Positions 18,760-29,422 are shown, counted from the stretch's first letter. The stretch is DNA of 64,000 nucleotides from Porticoccaceae bacterium (GCA_029252555.1 JAQXBF010000003.1:1-64000), one strand, 5' to 3'. The notes: a model not told the origin generated them from the letters alone. Numbers and translations: made by a program.

Positions 18760-20035
18760 CCGCTCTCTCGCTGACTGGCTGACTCTGATAGAGAGCAGGC
18801 ATCCCAGCGAGATAGAGTTGGGCCTAGACCGAGTCGCAGATATCTGGCGCAGGCTGCTAAAACAACCTCGCCTCCGACAGCAAAAACCACCACTTGCTAT
18901 CACCGTTGCCGGCACCAATGGCAAGGGCTCCTGCATCGCCAGTATGCAGGCAATATTGCTCCAACATGGTTATACCGTTGGCACCTTTACTTCGCCACAT
19001 TTTCTCCATTACAACGAACGTATCTGCCTGGCAGGGCAGCCTGCTGCCGACGAGCTAATTATTGATGCCTTTGAGCAAATCGAAGCCCTGAGCGGCGATA
19101 TTTCTCTCACCTATTTTGAGGTGGGGACATTAGCCGCTCTGGTTGTTTTTTATCAGGCCAGCCCGGATGTCATGTTGCTTGAAGTTGGCCTCGGTGGCCG
19201 TCTTGATGCGATCAATATTATCGACACAGATGTCGCCGTGCTGACCAGTATTGCCCTCGACCACTGTGATTGGTTGGGCGATACCACAGCAGCGATTGCG
19301 CGAGAGAAGCTGGGTATCGCACGCAGGGGTCGGCCACTGATTATTGGAGAGCAGGATTATCCTGAGGGTTTTGCCCAGCTAGTTGCCGACACTGGTAGCA
19401 ACGCATTATTTGCTGGTCGTGACTTTACTCACACCGACAACCATAACCATGCTGGGCTATTTAGCTGTGAACTAAAGGGGGAAGCTAGTTCTCTGACCTT
19501 TGATGGGCTCAATGGTCGGGGCCTATTACCGATCAATAAAACCTTGGCGCTGCAAGCTCTTCTGGCCGCAGGCCTCAGCCTTAATAATCAGGATAGCGCC
19601 GTTGCACTGGCCAAGGTGAGCCTGACGGGGCGGCACCAGCAGCTTAGCTATAGAGGCATTGATGTGGTGTTGGATGTTGCCCACAACCCCGCAGCAGCGG
19701 CAATGCTGGCCAATAATCTCGCCCCGATAGAGGGTAAAACTATCGCAGTAGCCTCTGTATTAGAAGACAAAGATTGGTCCGGTATTATTGCTTCGATGGC
19801 TGCCGTGATCGATGGATGGACAGTCGCAGAAATAAGCGACAGTTCAAGGGCTCGCAAAGGCCAATCTCTGCTCGAATTGTTATACAATGCTGGCCTGTCA
19901 GGTAGCTTGCAACCATCTGTTGAAGAGGCGTTTAAATCGGCAGTCGAACAGGCTACAGAGGCAGACAGAATACTGGTATTTGGTTCATTTCATACCGTGG
20001 CAGCGGTACTGAATCTAATTTTGGCAGAGGTCTAA
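18752..20035 (+). CDS. folC: Bifunctional dihydrofolate/folylpolyglutamate synthase
   Basis: Adds L-glutamate to dihydropteroate and extends the polyglutamate tail of folates. A Mur-ligase-family ATP site is seen in [32 protein letters not shown] and the C-terminal [12 protein letters not shown] motif are typical of FolC. Length is 427 residues. It overlaps accD by eight bases, and the SPOR gene starts one base after its stop, so the three are probably cotranscribed. Confidence 0.96.
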   Translation: MLDRSLADWLTLIESRHPSEIELGLDRVADIWRRLLKQPRLRQQKPPLAITVAGTNGKGSCIASMQAILLQHGYTVGTFTSPHFLHYNERICLAGQPAADELIIDAFEQIEALSGDISLTYFEVGTLAALVVFYQASPDVMLLEVGLGGRLDAINIIDTDVAVLTSIALDHCDWLGDTTAAIAREKLGIARRGRPLIIGEQDYPEGFAQLVADTGSNALFAGRDFTHTDNHNHAGLFSCELKGEASSLTFDGLNGRGLLPINKTLALQALLAAGLSLNNQDSAVALAKVSLTGRHQQLSYRGIDVVLDVAHNPAAAAMLANNLAPIEGKTIAVASVLEDKDWSGIIASMAAVIDGWTVAEISDSSRARKGQSLLELLYNAGLSGSLQPSVEEAFKSAVEQATEADRILVFGSFHTVAAVLNLILAEV

Positions 20036-20036
20036 A

Positions 20037-20558
20037 GTGAGTAGTGGATTAAAAAAGCGAATTGCCGGAGCCTTTGTGCTGGGTGCACTGGGCCTTGTTA
20101 TATTGCCGCTGCTATTTGATTTTGCCGACCCCAACCGTATCGATCGCAATTCAAAGTTACCCCCAGCTCCCGAAATTGAATCTATTACCGTGGCTAAAGC
20201 AGAGCGTCCAGCGGCCGTTGGCGACACTCCGATAAAGGCGCCGATCTTTGATATCGAGCGTTCCACCCCAGCCACTGACAAAGATGAAAAGCCCTATGGC
20301 CTGAATAATCTTGGCCTGCCCAAAGGTTGGATTTTGCAGGTGAGCAGCTTCGAAGAGCAGTCCAGTGCAACAGACTTTATGTCTAAATTGCGAAAGCAAA
20401 AATACAATGCCTTTACCAAGCGTGTTGAGGTAAAAGGCAAAACCCGCTATCGGGTATATGTTGGGCCCAAAATTGATAAGCGCCGGGCCGCCGCCGACAA
20501 AAAGAAAATCGATAAGGCATTTAAGACCGACGCCATTATTTTGCATTTTGTGCCCTAG
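20037..20558 (+). CDS. SPOR-domain inner-membrane protein (DedD-like)
   Basis: A 173-residue protein with a short cytoplasmic start (SSGLKKRIAG), one membrane span (about 10-28) and a proline-rich periplasmic linker. A C-terminal SPOR domain (about 95-173, GWILQVSSFEEQSSATDFM) follows. SPOR domains bind denuded septal glycans, so a cell-division role like that of E. coli DedD is likely. It starts with GTG one base after folC. The folC-SPOR-cvpA-purF order matches the folC-dedD-cvpA-purF cluster of E. coli. Confidence 0.88.
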   Translation: MSSGLKKRIAGAFVLGALGLVILPLLFDFADPNRIDRNSKLPPAPEIESITVAKAERPAAVGDTPIKAPIFDIERSTPATDKDEKPYGLNNLGLPKGWILQVSSFEEQSSATDFMSKLRKQKYNAFTKRVEVKGKTRYRVYVGPKIDKRRAAADKKKIDKAFKTDAIILHFVP

Positions 20559-20568
20559 GCAATGGGTT

Positions 20569-21069
20569 ATGGATATCGCATCAGTAGACTTGGGTATTAT
20601 CGGAATCATCGCGATTTCAGGGTTGATTAGTCTGGTGCGCGGATTTGTTAAAGAAGCCATGTCGCTGGTTATTTGGATTGCGGCATTCGCTATTGCCATG
20701 AACTTTAAAGAGCCGGCAGCAGATTTGCTGGTCAACTTTATCGCACTGGCATCCATGCGACAGTTGGCAGCATGGGCCGGGTTGTTTGTGGGTACATTAT
20801 TACTGGGATCCATAGTTAATTTCTTATTAGGCAAACTGGTTAGCTCGACAGGATTGAGCGGAACAGACAGGATGTTAGGATTGGTTTTTGGTGTGTTTAG
20901 AGGGTTGTTGATTGTATTGGCGCTGGTAATCATATTGCCGCAAGCAGTGCCAGTGGACCAAGATCCTTGGTGGACGGAGTCGGCGTTAATTCCGCTGTTT
21001 CAAGGGTTTGAATCCTGGGGCAGAGAATCAGCGACCGGCGTTAAAGACTTCTTGACGAGTTGGATATAG
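20569..21069 (+). CDS. cvpA: CvpA family membrane protein
   Basis: A 166-residue inner-membrane protein with about four hydrophobic spans. CvpA was named for colicin V production and is linked to envelope stress and bile tolerance; its biochemical role is unknown. The conserved start DLGIIGIIAISGLISLVRGF and the DRMLGLVFGVFRG region fit the family. A longer frame exists upstream, but it overlaps the SPOR gene. ATG at 20569 gives the family-like N-terminus MDIASVDL. purF starts three bases after the stop. Confidence 0.92.
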   Translation: MDIASVDLGIIGIIAISGLISLVRGFVKEAMSLVIWIAAFAIAMNFKEPAADLLVNFIALASMRQLAAWAGLFVGTLLLGSIVNFLLGKLVSSTGLSGTDRMLGLVFGVFRGLLIVLALVIILPQAVPVDQDPWWTESALIPLFQGFESWGRESATGVKDFLTSWI

Positions 21070-21072
21070 CCC

Positions 21073-22602
21073 ATGTGTGGTGTGGTTGGAATCTCTGGAA
21101 CTTCAGACGTAAATTTACGGCTTTATGATGCGCTGACAATGCTTCAGCACCGTGGGCAAGATGCCGCTGGTATTGTTACCGAAGCCAATGGCGAATTGCA
21201 CCAGTGCAAAGGCGAAGGTCTGGTCCGGGATGTATTCCGCCGCAGCCATATGGTGCGTCTTGTGGGCGATGTGGGCATTGGTCATGTGCGCTATCCCACA
21301 GCTGGTAGTTCAGGCCCGGCATTGGCCCAGCCGCTGTATGTAAACTCTCCTTACGGTATCTTCGTTGCCCACAATGGCAACCTGACCAACGCTGATGAGT
21401 TGCGGGAGCATATCTTTCGCGCCGATCTGCGACACCTAAACACCGACTCGGATTCCGAAGTACTGCTCAATGTATTTGCCCACGAACTGCAGCTGCGCGG
21501 CAAACTTGAGCCCGCTAGCAATGATATATTTGCCGCCGTTGAGCAGGTACACAAGCGTTGTCGCGGTGCCTATGCAGTGGTTGGTTTGATTGCCAACTAT
21601 GGCATGTTTGCCTTCCGTGACCCCAAAGGTATTCGTCCACTTTGCTATGGTGTGCGCGAAACTGAGGCAGGCAAAGAATACGCCGTGGTCTCTGAGTCAG
21701 TGGTTCTTGATAGTTTGGGGTTTGAGTTAATTCGCGATCTTGCGCCAGGGGAAGCACTGTTTGTTGATAAAGTCGGTGAAATTCATCTGCAACAATGCGC
21801 TGCCGAAAACGAGCTTGTACCCTGCATCTTTGAGCATGTGTATTTTGCTCGCCCGGACTCACTAATCGACAATATTTCTGTCTACAAATGTCGTCTGCGT
21901 ATGGGCGAAAAACTCGCGGATAAGCTGCTGCGCACCCGCCCCGATCACGATATTGATGTAGTAATCCCTATCCCTGACACCAGCAGAGTATCGGCTCAGG
22001 CTCTTGCCGAAAGACTGGGGGTAAAGCTGCGCGAAGGCTTTATGAAAAACCGCTATATCGGCCGCACCTTTATTATGCCCGGCCAAACTGAGCGTAAAAA
22101 ATCAGTGCGCCAGAAGCTCAATGCCGTAAAGCTAGAGTTCGCCGGCAAGAATGTACTGCTGGTGGATGACAGCATTGTGCGTGGCACCACCTCCCAAGAA
22201 ATTATTCAGATGGCCCGAGATGCCGGTGCCAATAATGTCTACATGGCATCTGCCGCGCCAGGTGTGCGGTACCCTAATGTCTATGGCATCGACATGCCAT
22301 CGGCCCATGAGCTGATTGCCCATGGCCGCACCGATGATGAAGTGGGCGAGATTATTGGTGCCGACTGGATTATCTATCAAGACCTTGACGATCTGATCGC
22401 CTCTGGTGCTGAGGGTAATGAAAATATCAGCAGATTTGAGTGCTCAGTGTTTGATGGCGACTATATTACCGGTGATGTGGATAAAGCTTATCTGGAACGT
22501 ATCGAAGCCCTGCGCAACGATGCCGCCAAAGAAAAAAACGACCCCAATGCCGAACCCAAGAAAAGCCAGGTTATTGGCATTCATAACAATAGCGTGACTT
22601 AA
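21073..22602 (+). CDS. purF: Amidophosphoribosyltransferase
   Basis: The first enzyme of purine synthesis. It hydrolyses glutamine and transfers ammonia to PRPP. The nucleophilic Cys2 follows the initiator Met (MCGVVGISG), and the Ntn-type glutaminase domain includes [20 protein letters not shown]. The C-terminal PRPP loop is [17 protein letters not shown]. Length is 509 residues, as in E. coli (505). It is transcribed with cvpA (three-base gap), and metZ follows 19 bases later. Confidence 0.97.
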   Translation: MCGVVGISGTSDVNLRLYDALTMLQHRGQDAAGIVTEANGELHQCKGEGLVRDVFRRSHMVRLVGDVGIGHVRYPTAGSSGPALAQPLYVNSPYGIFVAHNGNLTNADELREHIFRADLRHLNTDSDSEVLLNVFAHELQLRGKLEPASNDIFAAVEQVHKRCRGAYAVVGLIANYGMFAFRDPKGIRPLCYGVRETEAGKEYAVVSESVVLDSLGFELIRDLAPGEALFVDKVGEIHLQQCAAENELVPCIFEHVYFARPDSLIDNISVYKCRLRMGEKLADKLLRTRPDHDIDVVIPIPDTSRVSAQALAERLGVKLREGFMKNRYIGRTFIMPGQTERKKSVRQKLNAVKLEFAGKNVLLVDDSIVRGTTSQEIIQMARDAGANNVYMASAAPGVRYPNVYGIDMPSAHELIAHGRTDDEVGEIIGADWIIYQDLDDLIASGAEGNENISRFECSVFDGDYITGDVDKAYLERIEALRNDAAKEKNDPNAEPKKSQVIGIHNNSVT

Positions 22603-22621
22603 AACCACCCGGGATTAAATC

Positions 22622-23806
22622 ATGGATAAGGACATAAACAAGCTTCAGCAGGACACCCTGGCTATTCGGGGTGGCTATCAGCGAACCCATGAAAACGAAC
22701 ATGCAGAAGCCATGTTTTTAACCTCAAGCTATGTGTTTGAAAACGCTGAATCAGCGGCCAAGCACTTTAGTAACGAAGTGCAAGGCAATGTCTACTCACG
22801 CTATACCAACCCAACCGTGCGCAGCTTTGAGCAACGGCTCGCAGCGATGGAAGAGGGTGAACAATGCGTCGCCACCGCTTCAGGAATGGCCGCTGCACTC
22901 AGTGTGGTCATGGCCTTCATGCAGTCTGGTGACCATGTGCTCTGCTCCCAGGATGTGTTTGGTAGTACCAGAGTGATGATGGACAAATACATCACCAAAT
23001 TTGGCGTTCAGGTAACCTATGTGCCACTGGCAGATTTGGCCGCTTGGCAGTCAGCGATAAAGCCCAACACCAAAATGATGTTTTGCGAGACCCCATCCAA
23101 CCCGTTGTCTGAGATCGCCGATCTTGAAGCATTGTCTGCCATGGCTAAAAGCGCCGACGCGCTGTTTGTGGTGGATAACTGTTTCTGTACACCAGTGCTG
23201 CAAAAGCCGCTGAAATGGGGCGCAGATATAGTGGTGCACAGCGCCACCAAATATATCGATGGCCAAGGCCGGTGCCTAGGTGGTGCCGTGGTAGGTAACT
23301 CAGAACTAATGGAGCAGGTAGCGGGCTTCTTGCGCGCCGCAGGGCCAACCATGAGCCCGTTTAATGCCTGGGTATTCCTCAAAGGTTTAGAGACCCTGCG
23401 TATTCGTATGCAAGCGCACTCGGCTAATGCAGCGGCGTTAGCAGCTTGGCTTAATACGCACCCGAAAGTGGGCAAAGTATTCTATGCAGGCTTGGAAGAT
23501 CACCCGGGGCACGCATTGGCTAAAAAGCAGCAATCAGATTTTGGTGGCGTTGTATCGTTCGTTGTTGACGGTGGTCGCGAGTCGGCTTGGCGAGTGATCG
23601 ACAATACACAGATGCTCTCTCTCACGGCTAACTTGGGTGATGTTAAAACTACTATCGTACATCCAGCCACAACGACCCATGGTCGTTTATGCGACGAGGC
23701 GAAAGCCGCCGCCGGTATAAGCGATGGATTGATCCGACTGGCCGTGGGCCTAGAAGATATTATTGATATTAAAGCCGACCTAGAGCTAGGTTTAGGCGCA
23801 TTATAA
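22622..23806 (+). CDS. metZ: O-succinylhomoserine sulfhydrylase
   Basis: A PLP enzyme of the Cys/Met-metabolism family that makes homocysteine directly from O-succinylhomoserine and sulfide. The Schiff-base lysine is in [18 protein letters not shown], and the N-terminal [20 protein letters not shown] is characteristic of MetZ. Length is 394 residues. The purF-metZ adjacency is shared with Pseudomonas, which supports MetZ over MetB or MetY, although these families are close in sequence. Confidence 0.92.
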   Translation: MDKDINKLQQDTLAIRGGYQRTHENEHAEAMFLTSSYVFENAESAAKHFSNEVQGNVYSRYTNPTVRSFEQRLAAMEEGEQCVATASGMAAALSVVMAFMQSGDHVLCSQDVFGSTRVMMDKYITKFGVQVTYVPLADLAAWQSAIKPNTKMMFCETPSNPLSEIADLEALSAMAKSADALFVVDNCFCTPVLQKPLKWGADIVVHSATKYIDGQGRCLGGAVVGNSELMEQVAGFLRAAGPTMSPFNAWVFLKGLETLRIRMQAHSANAAALAAWLNTHPKVGKVFYAGLEDHPGHALAKKQQSDFGGVVSFVVDGGRESAWRVIDNTQMLSLTANLGDVKTTIVHPATTTHGRLCDEAKAAAGISDGLIRLAVGLEDIIDIKADLELGLGAL

Positions 23807-23820
23807 AAATAGGTTTGTCT

Positions 23821-24447
23821 ATGTTTTCCAGAACGCCAGAAATGCCAACCGCAGACCAAGCTTTGCCAGGCCGCAGTGCAGAAATGCCCGTTAATAATGT
23901 TAACTTCATTAATAAACAGCCTATTTGCAGGCCCTTTGCTGAAGGTTTGGAATCGGCTTATTTTGCCATGGGGTGTTTTTGGGGTGCCGAACGCCGCTTC
24001 TGGGAGCAGCCCGGCGTGGTTACATCAGCCGTGGGTTACGCTGGCGGTCACACGCCAAACCCAACTTATGAAGAGACCTGCACGGGCATGACCGGTCACA
24101 CAGAAGTGGTGTTGGTAGTATTTGACCCCAAGCTAACCAGTTATAAAAAGCTGTTGGCTGTATTTTGGGAAGCCCATGATCCCACGCAAGGTATGCGCCA
24201 AGGCAATGACCGCGGCTCTCAGTATCGCTCGGCGATTTATTGCACCAGTGCCCAACAGCTTGAAGCCGCCATGGCGTCAGCTAAGCTAGTGCAAACGCAG
24301 CTAACGGATTTGGGTTTTGGTGAAATCACTTCAGAGATAATCGCCGCGCCGACTTTTTATTATGCCGAAGAATACCATCAGCAGTATCTGGCCAAGAATC
24401 CCGCAGGCTACTGTGGTTTGCGTGGGACTGGCGTTAGTTGTGGCTAA
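23821..24447 (+). CDS. msrA: Peptide-methionine (S)-S-oxide reductase
   Basis: Repairs S-epimers of methionine sulfoxide. The catalytic Cys is in [15 protein letters not shown], and the conserved [21 protein letters not shown] and [14 protein letters not shown] stretches are present. It has an N-terminal extension of about 40 residues, giving 208 in all, like E. coli MsrA (212). TTG at 23815 is also in frame, but ATG at 23821 sits a normal distance from AGG at 23811-23813. The CG(V)SCG tail probably carries a resolving cysteine. Confidence 0.95.
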   Translation: MFSRTPEMPTADQALPGRSAEMPVNNVNFINKQPICRPFAEGLESAYFAMGCFWGAERRFWEQPGVVTSAVGYAGGHTPNPTYEETCTGMTGHTEVVLVVFDPKLTSYKKLLAVFWEAHDPTQGMRQGNDRGSQYRSAIYCTSAQQLEAAMASAKLVQTQLTDLGFGEITSEIIAAPTFYYAEEYHQQYLAKNPAGYCGLRGTGVSCG

Positions 24448-24703
24448 TTATTTATTTTATATACAATTAAGTACACTTCCTGCTACATTTTTTTCCGACA
24501 ATAGTCGTCTGAGACACTTTTGCAACACTTGGGACAGTGCTTTAATAGATTAGAGAGATAAATCACTGGCTATTAGAATAATTGGAAAATGTTATGACGC
24601 TTAAATACCCCGACCATTTCTTTTTCTCACGCTCTAAACTGCGAGTACACATAATTTAATTAAAATGGTCATTCTCCCATTCAATTTAATTGTGAACAAC
24701 ATA
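24448..24703. other. A+T-rich spacer with an inverted repeat at the edge of the accessory block
   Basis: 256 bases with no gene. GACCATTT (24612-24619) and AAATGGTC (24663-24670) form perfect 8-base arms 43 bases apart, just before the SGNH gene. They may be an operator pair, an RNA stem or a junction scar. Nothing distinguishes these options from sequence alone. Confidence 0.4.
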
Positions 24704-25498
24704 ATGAAGAAGTACATTTTCATAACAGTGCTATCATTTCTAACTCTATTTTTGAATTTGGATTCATTAGCAGATGAACCTATTAAGGCGCTTGAAAATC
24801 AGCGGGCAAATAGAATTCTATTCGTTGGTAATAGCTACCTATATTACAACGATAGTCTTCATAATCATGTTCGTAGGATGGCCGCAGAAAGGTTTCCCGA
24901 AAATGCTAAATTGTCTGTCTACAAATCAGCCACTATCGGTGGGTCAAAACTATCTCATCATAACCTTCACTATCTAATGGGCACGGAAAACATTGGGGTA
25001 AAACGAAACTTCGAACTCGTCATTCTTCAGGGCGGAAGCTCAGAACCGTTATCAGAGGACAGTCGACAAGCCTTTTATCACCAAGTTGAAGAAAAAGCAG
25101 GCATCATTAGAGCCAAAGGTAGTGAGATCGCTTTGTATATGACCCACGCTTATGTGGAGCCCCATAAAGCGTCTGATTCAAATATGATTAACTTGATAAA
25201 AAGAACATATCTAAAAGCGGGAGATGATAACAATATATTAGTTATTCCGGTGGGTCTTGCGTTTGCAAGAGCATACGAAAGATACCCGGATTTACGGTTG
25301 CACAAAGTTTTTGACGGGTCCCACCCCAGCCTACTAGGCACGTACTTGGCAGCTTGTGTAGTTTTTGCATCGATCTTCAATTCATCTTCTGTTGGCCTGA
25401 CTTATGACTACTTTGATACGATCTCTGATGATAACAAGATTGTCTTGCAAGATATCGCTGATAAAACAGTAGCTGACTTTTATAGCAGACAGGATTAG
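24704..25498 (+). CDS. Secreted SGNH-type hydrolase
   Basis: A 264-residue protein with a signal peptide (KKYIFITVLSFLTLFL..., cut near SLADEP). SGNH block I is ILFVGNSYLYYND with the nucleophile candidate Ser44. Block V is DGSHPS with Asp204 and His207 as the probable acid/base pair, and YKSATIGGSKL supplies the block II glycine. These are GDSL-like esterases or acyl-hydrolases, and the substrate is not evident. The frame opens at 24665, but ATG 24704 gives the clean signal peptide. It is convergent with the binding-protein gene (42-base gap). I infer a periplasmic or extracellular location. Confidence 0.78.
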   Translation: MKKYIFITVLSFLTLFLNLDSLADEPIKALENQRANRILFVGNSYLYYNDSLHNHVRRMAAERFPENAKLSVYKSATIGGSKLSHHNLHYLMGTENIGVKRNFELVILQGGSSEPLSEDSRQAFYHQVEEKAGIIRAKGSEIALYMTHAYVEPHKASDSNMINLIKRTYLKAGDDNNILVIPVGLAFARAYERYPDLRLHKVFDGSHPSLLGTYLAACVVFASIFNSSSVGLTYDYFDTISDDNKIVLQDIADKTVADFYSRQD

Positions 25499-25540
25499 CC
25501 TTTCAAATAAGCCAAAAATCTTTTCGGAAATAAAGTTTGA

Positions 25541-26347
25541 CTAACTTTCTGGGATTGAATCTACGGGCCATAGCTCCTTGAATTCGTCTATCCGAAGCAA
25601 TCGATTTCGTAGTAAACTTTGGTGATATCCCGTGGCTAATAATTCTTGATATTTCTTTCGAAGATGAATCACGAGTTCGTCATCTGACCTTTTACTAGCT
25701 GCTAGGTACAAGCCTCCTGAAATTTCTTTTAGCTTAAGAATTGGCACAAATTTAGCGCATTCAATCTTCTCAAGACTGCACAGTTGCATCATGCCCCCAT
25801 CGCTCATTGGAAAAATATCTATTCTCTCAAGTAACAACTTATATAAATTTTGCTGGTTGCTATTTACCGGTTGGAGATGTGTAAAGCCAGCTTTTTTAAG
25901 ATATTGATGATGTATATGCTCATTGACTACACCCATGCGCCAAGTTTTTGCGTCCTCCAAATTTTCAACATTTATCTCCTTTCTCCTCGCAAGTCGAAAT
26001 AAATAATAGCTCACGGGAATTAATCGTCCGATCCATTCAAATTTCGTTTCTCTTATTTGATCTCGGGCTATGGGATAAATAAGAATATTAGGATTTACCT
26101 GTGCTTTTAGATATGCACGCTTCCATGGCTCGAAACTTATGCTGTAGCTAACTTGACTTTTTGCCAATAGACCTTTGACAAAAAGAGTAGCTTCGCCTCC
26201 GTCTAAAGCATTGTCCTCTTTCACAGTAAATGGGGTCGCCTCAGCAACTACCTTAAAATCAACTGCTTCTACGGTACTATTGAATATTAGAAAACTAACG
26301 CACAGTATAAATAATCTAATCAATATCTTGAGATTATATCTATTCAT
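25541..26347 (-). CDS. Periplasmic solute-binding protein-like sensor subunit
   Basis: A 268-residue protein with a signal peptide (about 1-29) and a bacterial family 3 solute-binding-like fold: TPFTVKEDNALDGG near the start, WKRAYLKAQVNPNILIYPIARD in the middle, and the domain-crossing NVENLEDAKTWRMGVVNEH. No transporter genes accompany it. Instead its start overlaps the 3' end of the hybrid kinase gene by eight bases (26340-26347). I infer it is a ligand-sensing partner of that kinase, comparable in layout to TorT with TorS, though from a different binding-protein family. The ligand is unknown. Confidence 0.75.
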   Translation of the reverse strand: MNRYNLKILIRLFILCVSFLIFNSTVEAVDFKVVAEATPFTVKEDNALDGGEATLFVKGLLAKSQVSYSISFEPWKRAYLKAQVNPNILIYPIARDQIRETKFEWIGRLIPVSYYLFRLARRKEINVENLEDAKTWRMGVVNEHIHHQYLKKAGFTHLQPVNSNQQNLYKLLLERIDIFPMSDGGMMQLCSLEKIECAKFVPILKLKEISGGLYLAASKRSDDELVIHLRKKYQELLATGYHQSLLRNRLLRIDEFKELWPVDSIPES

Positions 26348-28649
26348 GGATATCTTCTAGAATATTTTTCAATTCATGAGATGTGGCATCGGCGAGTGAT
26401 TCTAGCTGACTAATTTGAGGCGGTTTTTGAGCCATTTGATGATTTGTTGTCTGCTCACGTTCCTCAAGCTCATTGGCAACTCGTCCGAGTGCTAAAAACC
26501 CAAAGTTAGAGCATAGTCCAGAAAGAGCGTGAGATAAGCTCACGAGAAGGTCGTGATGATTGATCGGAGCGATGCTTATTTTATAAACTAAATCCCGCGC
26601 AGATTTTTCCGCTTCCATATATAGGCTTCGTACTTTTTCTGAACCAAGAGTCAAGCAGTGATCGTCAAAGATCTGCTTTGCAACCAACTGAATGTCCGTT
26701 CTAAAAGATTCTGATAAATCGATATCCACGTCATCATTATATAACCTAGCTATCATGTTATTAAGCTTATCCATATCGAGAGGTTTCTCTACTACATTAT
26801 CCATTCCAGATTTAAGACATTTTTCTCGCATATCCGAACTCAATATTGCGCAATTTCCAATAATCTTGATGTCGCGGTGTTCATCGATCTGCCTAATTTT
26901 TAGTGTCGTCTCCAAGCCATCCATAACAGGCATATGAAGATCCATCAGTACAACATCAATCTTGACGGTATCAAGGATTTCAAGGGCCTCAACTCCATTT
27001 CCCGCTAAAAAAGTACGCCAGGGCTGATGTTGTATCTGGCCCTTGATTAACTTTCTGTTAATCTCAACGTCATCAACTACCAGAATATTAAGTGCCATCG
27101 TCGATGTTTGTTTCGCTCTTGAATCTATGACGTCTTTTTCCGTAATATTTTGGCCAACTAGGAACTCTAGTTCAAACCAGAACGTGCTACCCTTATTTTT
27201 TTGACTGAAAAAGTCTATTTTCCCTCCTTGCTTCTCCACTATTTCTTTACAGATGGCCAGGCCGAGTCCAGTGCCACCGAATCGTCTTGATACAGTATTA
27301 TCTTCCTGCCCATATGGCTCGAATATCCGTTGATTGGCCTCATCAGAAATTCCGATACCTGTGTCAATGACTGAAAACCTAATCCTAAGATGAGTCGGGG
27401 AGGACATATCGCAGCGGTCAACTCTTAACGTGATAGAACCATTTTGAGTAAATTTAAGAGAATTATTAATTAGATTAAGGAAGACCTGTCTTAGTTTTTC
27501 TGGATCGCCATGTATATATCTTGGAACATTGCCTCCAATTATTTCTGTCAAAGCAATGCCACGGGTCTCTGCGGTTGTGTTTAGTGAAAAGATTACTGAG
27601 TGAACAAGCCCATGTAGGTTAAATGTAATTGAATCAAGCTCAAAGATACCTTGCTCATACTTTGCAAAATCAAGCACCGAGTTCATCATTGCCACTAGCG
27701 ATCTGCTTGAATCAAATATTGCATCGACATACTCCTGTCTGTCCACATGGTCAGCATTTCGTTTCAGCAACTCTGCCATCCCCAAAATCCCATTCATGGG
27801 AGTCCTAATCTCATGACTCATTATTGCTAAGAAGTCTGTTTTGTCTTGGCTTGCAGATATGGCAATCTGTCTTTCAACCTCAAGTTCCTTAGTTCGCTCC
27901 TCAACTACTGTTTCGAGATTGTCATTGCTCTCCTTTATCTGTTTATTTTGTGTTCGTATTACATTTAGATGATCATTGAAGGCAGCTATTAGGACACCAA
28001 TTTCGTCATCCTTATGATTGACGGGCATAGGTATTTTTTGTTCAGTCAGACCCCTTTGAATTGGTTGGCTAGCTTGAAAAAGGGGTCTCGTAAAAGTGTA
28101 GTAAAAAAGTATTAATAGAGTGATCGCGAGAGCAAAGTTTCTTAAAATTCCAGATGACAACACAACGAGTGACCTAGTAATGAAGGTGTCTGCAACCAAA
28201 GAGGGGTCTACGGTCACAACCAGCCGTCCAACAGCCTTAGGATAAACACTTGTATCTTTAAGTATATTTTCTGAAGTTTGTGCGTCTCCGAAAAAAAGTT
28301 TTATCAGTTTATTGCTTTGGTATGTTTGGCTGTTCGCAACCCCAGCAATTTTAATGCCATTATCATCGTAGATTGAGGCCGACACTATTGCCTTATTGCT
28401 GACTAGACCCTCACATACCTGTTCCGCTCCCGTAATGTCAAGATTATATGCAGTATGGAAGGCGGCACGATTAGCTGTGATTAAAACGTCAGAGATGCTT
28501 TTATTAATTTCATCTTTTTGAGAAAAATAATCCAGATATATTTGACCACTACTAAGGATAATTCCAATAATAAAAGCCATTATCACGGCACCTTTAGCTT
28601 GACGATATGCAAGGCTCTTTCTAAAGGGTATTTGATAGGGTCTCATCAT
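26340..28649 (-). CDS. TorS-like hybrid histidine kinase (HisKA-HATPase-REC-HPt)
   Basis: A 769-residue inner-membrane phosphorelay sensor. Two membrane spans (about 21-40 and 160-187) flank a periplasmic domain of about 120 residues. A HAMP-like region and coil follow, then HisKA with His279 (MSHEIRTPMNGILG). The ATPase domain has the N-box at 391-398 (NLINNSLK) and GGTGLGLAICKEI. The receiver carries Asp570 (VVLMDLHMPVMDG), and a C-terminal HPt domain carries His707 (SLSHALSGLCSNFGF). All four phosphotransfer residues are present, so a complete His-Asp-His relay to the upstream response regulator is expected. It overlaps that regulator (ATGA, 28646-28649) and the binding-protein gene. Confidence 0.93.
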   Translation of the reverse strand: MMRPYQIPFRKSLAYRQAKGAVIMAFIIGIILSSGQIYLDYFSQKDEINKSISDVLITANRAAFHTAYNLDITGAEQVCEGLVSNKAIVSASIYDDNGIKIAGVANSQTYQSNKLIKLFFGDAQTSENILKDTSVYPKAVGRLVVTVDPSLVADTFITRSLVVLSSGILRNFALAITLLILFYYTFTRPLFQASQPIQRGLTEQKIPMPVNHKDDEIGVLIAAFNDHLNVIRTQNKQIKESNDNLETVVEERTKELEVERQIAISASQDKTDFLAIMSHEIRTPMNGILGMAELLKRNADHVDRQEYVDAIFDSSRSLVAMMNSVLDFAKYEQGIFELDSITFNLHGLVHSVIFSLNTTAETRGIALTEIIGGNVPRYIHGDPEKLRQVFLNLINNSLKFTQNGSITLRVDRCDMSSPTHLRIRFSVIDTGIGISDEANQRIFEPYGQEDNTVSRRFGGTGLGLAICKEIVEKQGGKIDFFSQKNKGSTFWFELEFLVGQNITEKDVIDSRAKQTSTMALNILVVDDVEINRKLIKGQIQHQPWRTFLAGNGVEALEILDTVKIDVVLMDLHMPVMDGLETTLKIRQIDEHRDIKIIGNCAILSSDMREKCLKSGMDNVVEKPLDMDKLNNMIARLYNDDVDIDLSESFRTDIQLVAKQIFDDHCLTLGSEKVRSLYMEAEKSARDLVYKISIAPINHHDLLVSLSHALSGLCSNFGFLALGRVANELEEREQTTNHQMAQKPPQISQLESLADATSHELKNILEDIHE

Positions 28650-29392
28650 AAAATAATATTTTTCTGAGCAAGAATATTGGCAATAAAAATGTATCCAGTA
28701 CCATGAGCTGTACTTATATATTTCGGATTGCTACGGTTGTCTCCTAGTTTTTTTCTAACTCTAGCAATCATTACGTCGATCGTTCTATCAGTCGGATACC
28801 AATCGCGATGTTTCATATGATTCATTAACTGATCTCTATTAAGCGCTTCACCCTTGTTCTGGATAAGTACCGAAAGCAGTTGGAACTCGCCTTCAGTGAG
28901 CCGAGTCTCACTATTGAACTCATCACATAGCATACGTTTCGCCACATGCAGGCGCCACCTCCCAAAGGCGATTGTCTTCTGCGTATCAATTACGTCCGGT
29001 TCAACATTTATTCTTCGTTTTACGCGTTCGATGAGATTTCGAGCTCTTATAGTTAGCTCTCTGGGATTGTACGGTTTCGTTACATAATCATCTGCACCGA
29101 TCTCTAAGCCGACAATCTTATCGATATCTTCACCCTTTTGGCTGACTAGAATGATTCCAACATTGGATCGGCTTCTAAAGTCGCGCGTCAACTCCAATCC
29201 GCTCCTACCAGGAATTTTGATATCCATAAGTATTATATCGATGTCATTTTCTTCAAATAACTCTTCAGCCTTAGCACTCGAGCTAGCTTTATAGACGACA
29301 TAGTCTTCTGCCATAAAATAGCTAGCCAACAGATTGAGGCTGGCAGGCTCATCCTCCACGATTAGGACAGAATTTTGATTATTTCGATGCAT
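28646..29392 (-). CDS. OmpR-family response regulator (TorR-like)
   Basis: A 248-residue regulator with a receiver domain (acidic pair in VLIVEDEP, phospho-Asp in IILMDIKIPG at residue 57 of this start, Lys in YVTKPYNP). A C-terminal winged helix follows (RLTEGEFQLLSVLIQ, DRTIDVMIARVRKKLGD). A longer frame begins at 29422, but AGGAG about ten bases before the ATG at 29392 favours the shorter form. It heads the operon regulator-kinase-binding protein and is divergent from the TonB receptor gene. The likely target is the shared 29423-29619 region. Confidence 0.92.
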   Translation of the reverse strand: MHRNNQNSVLIVEDEPASLNLLASYFMAEDYVVYKASSSAKAEELFEENDIDIILMDIKIPGRSGLELTRDFRSRSNVGIILVSQKGEDIDKIVGLEIGADDYVTKPYNPRELTIRARNLIERVKRRINVEPDVIDTQKTIAFGRWRLHVAKRMLCDEFNSETRLTEGEFQLLSVLIQNKGEALNRDQLMNHMKHRDWYPTDRTIDVMIARVRKKLGDNRSNPKYISTAHGTGYIFIANILAQKNIIL

Positions 29393-29422
29393 ACGAAAGT
29401 CTACTCCTAAGTGCGTTACCAT

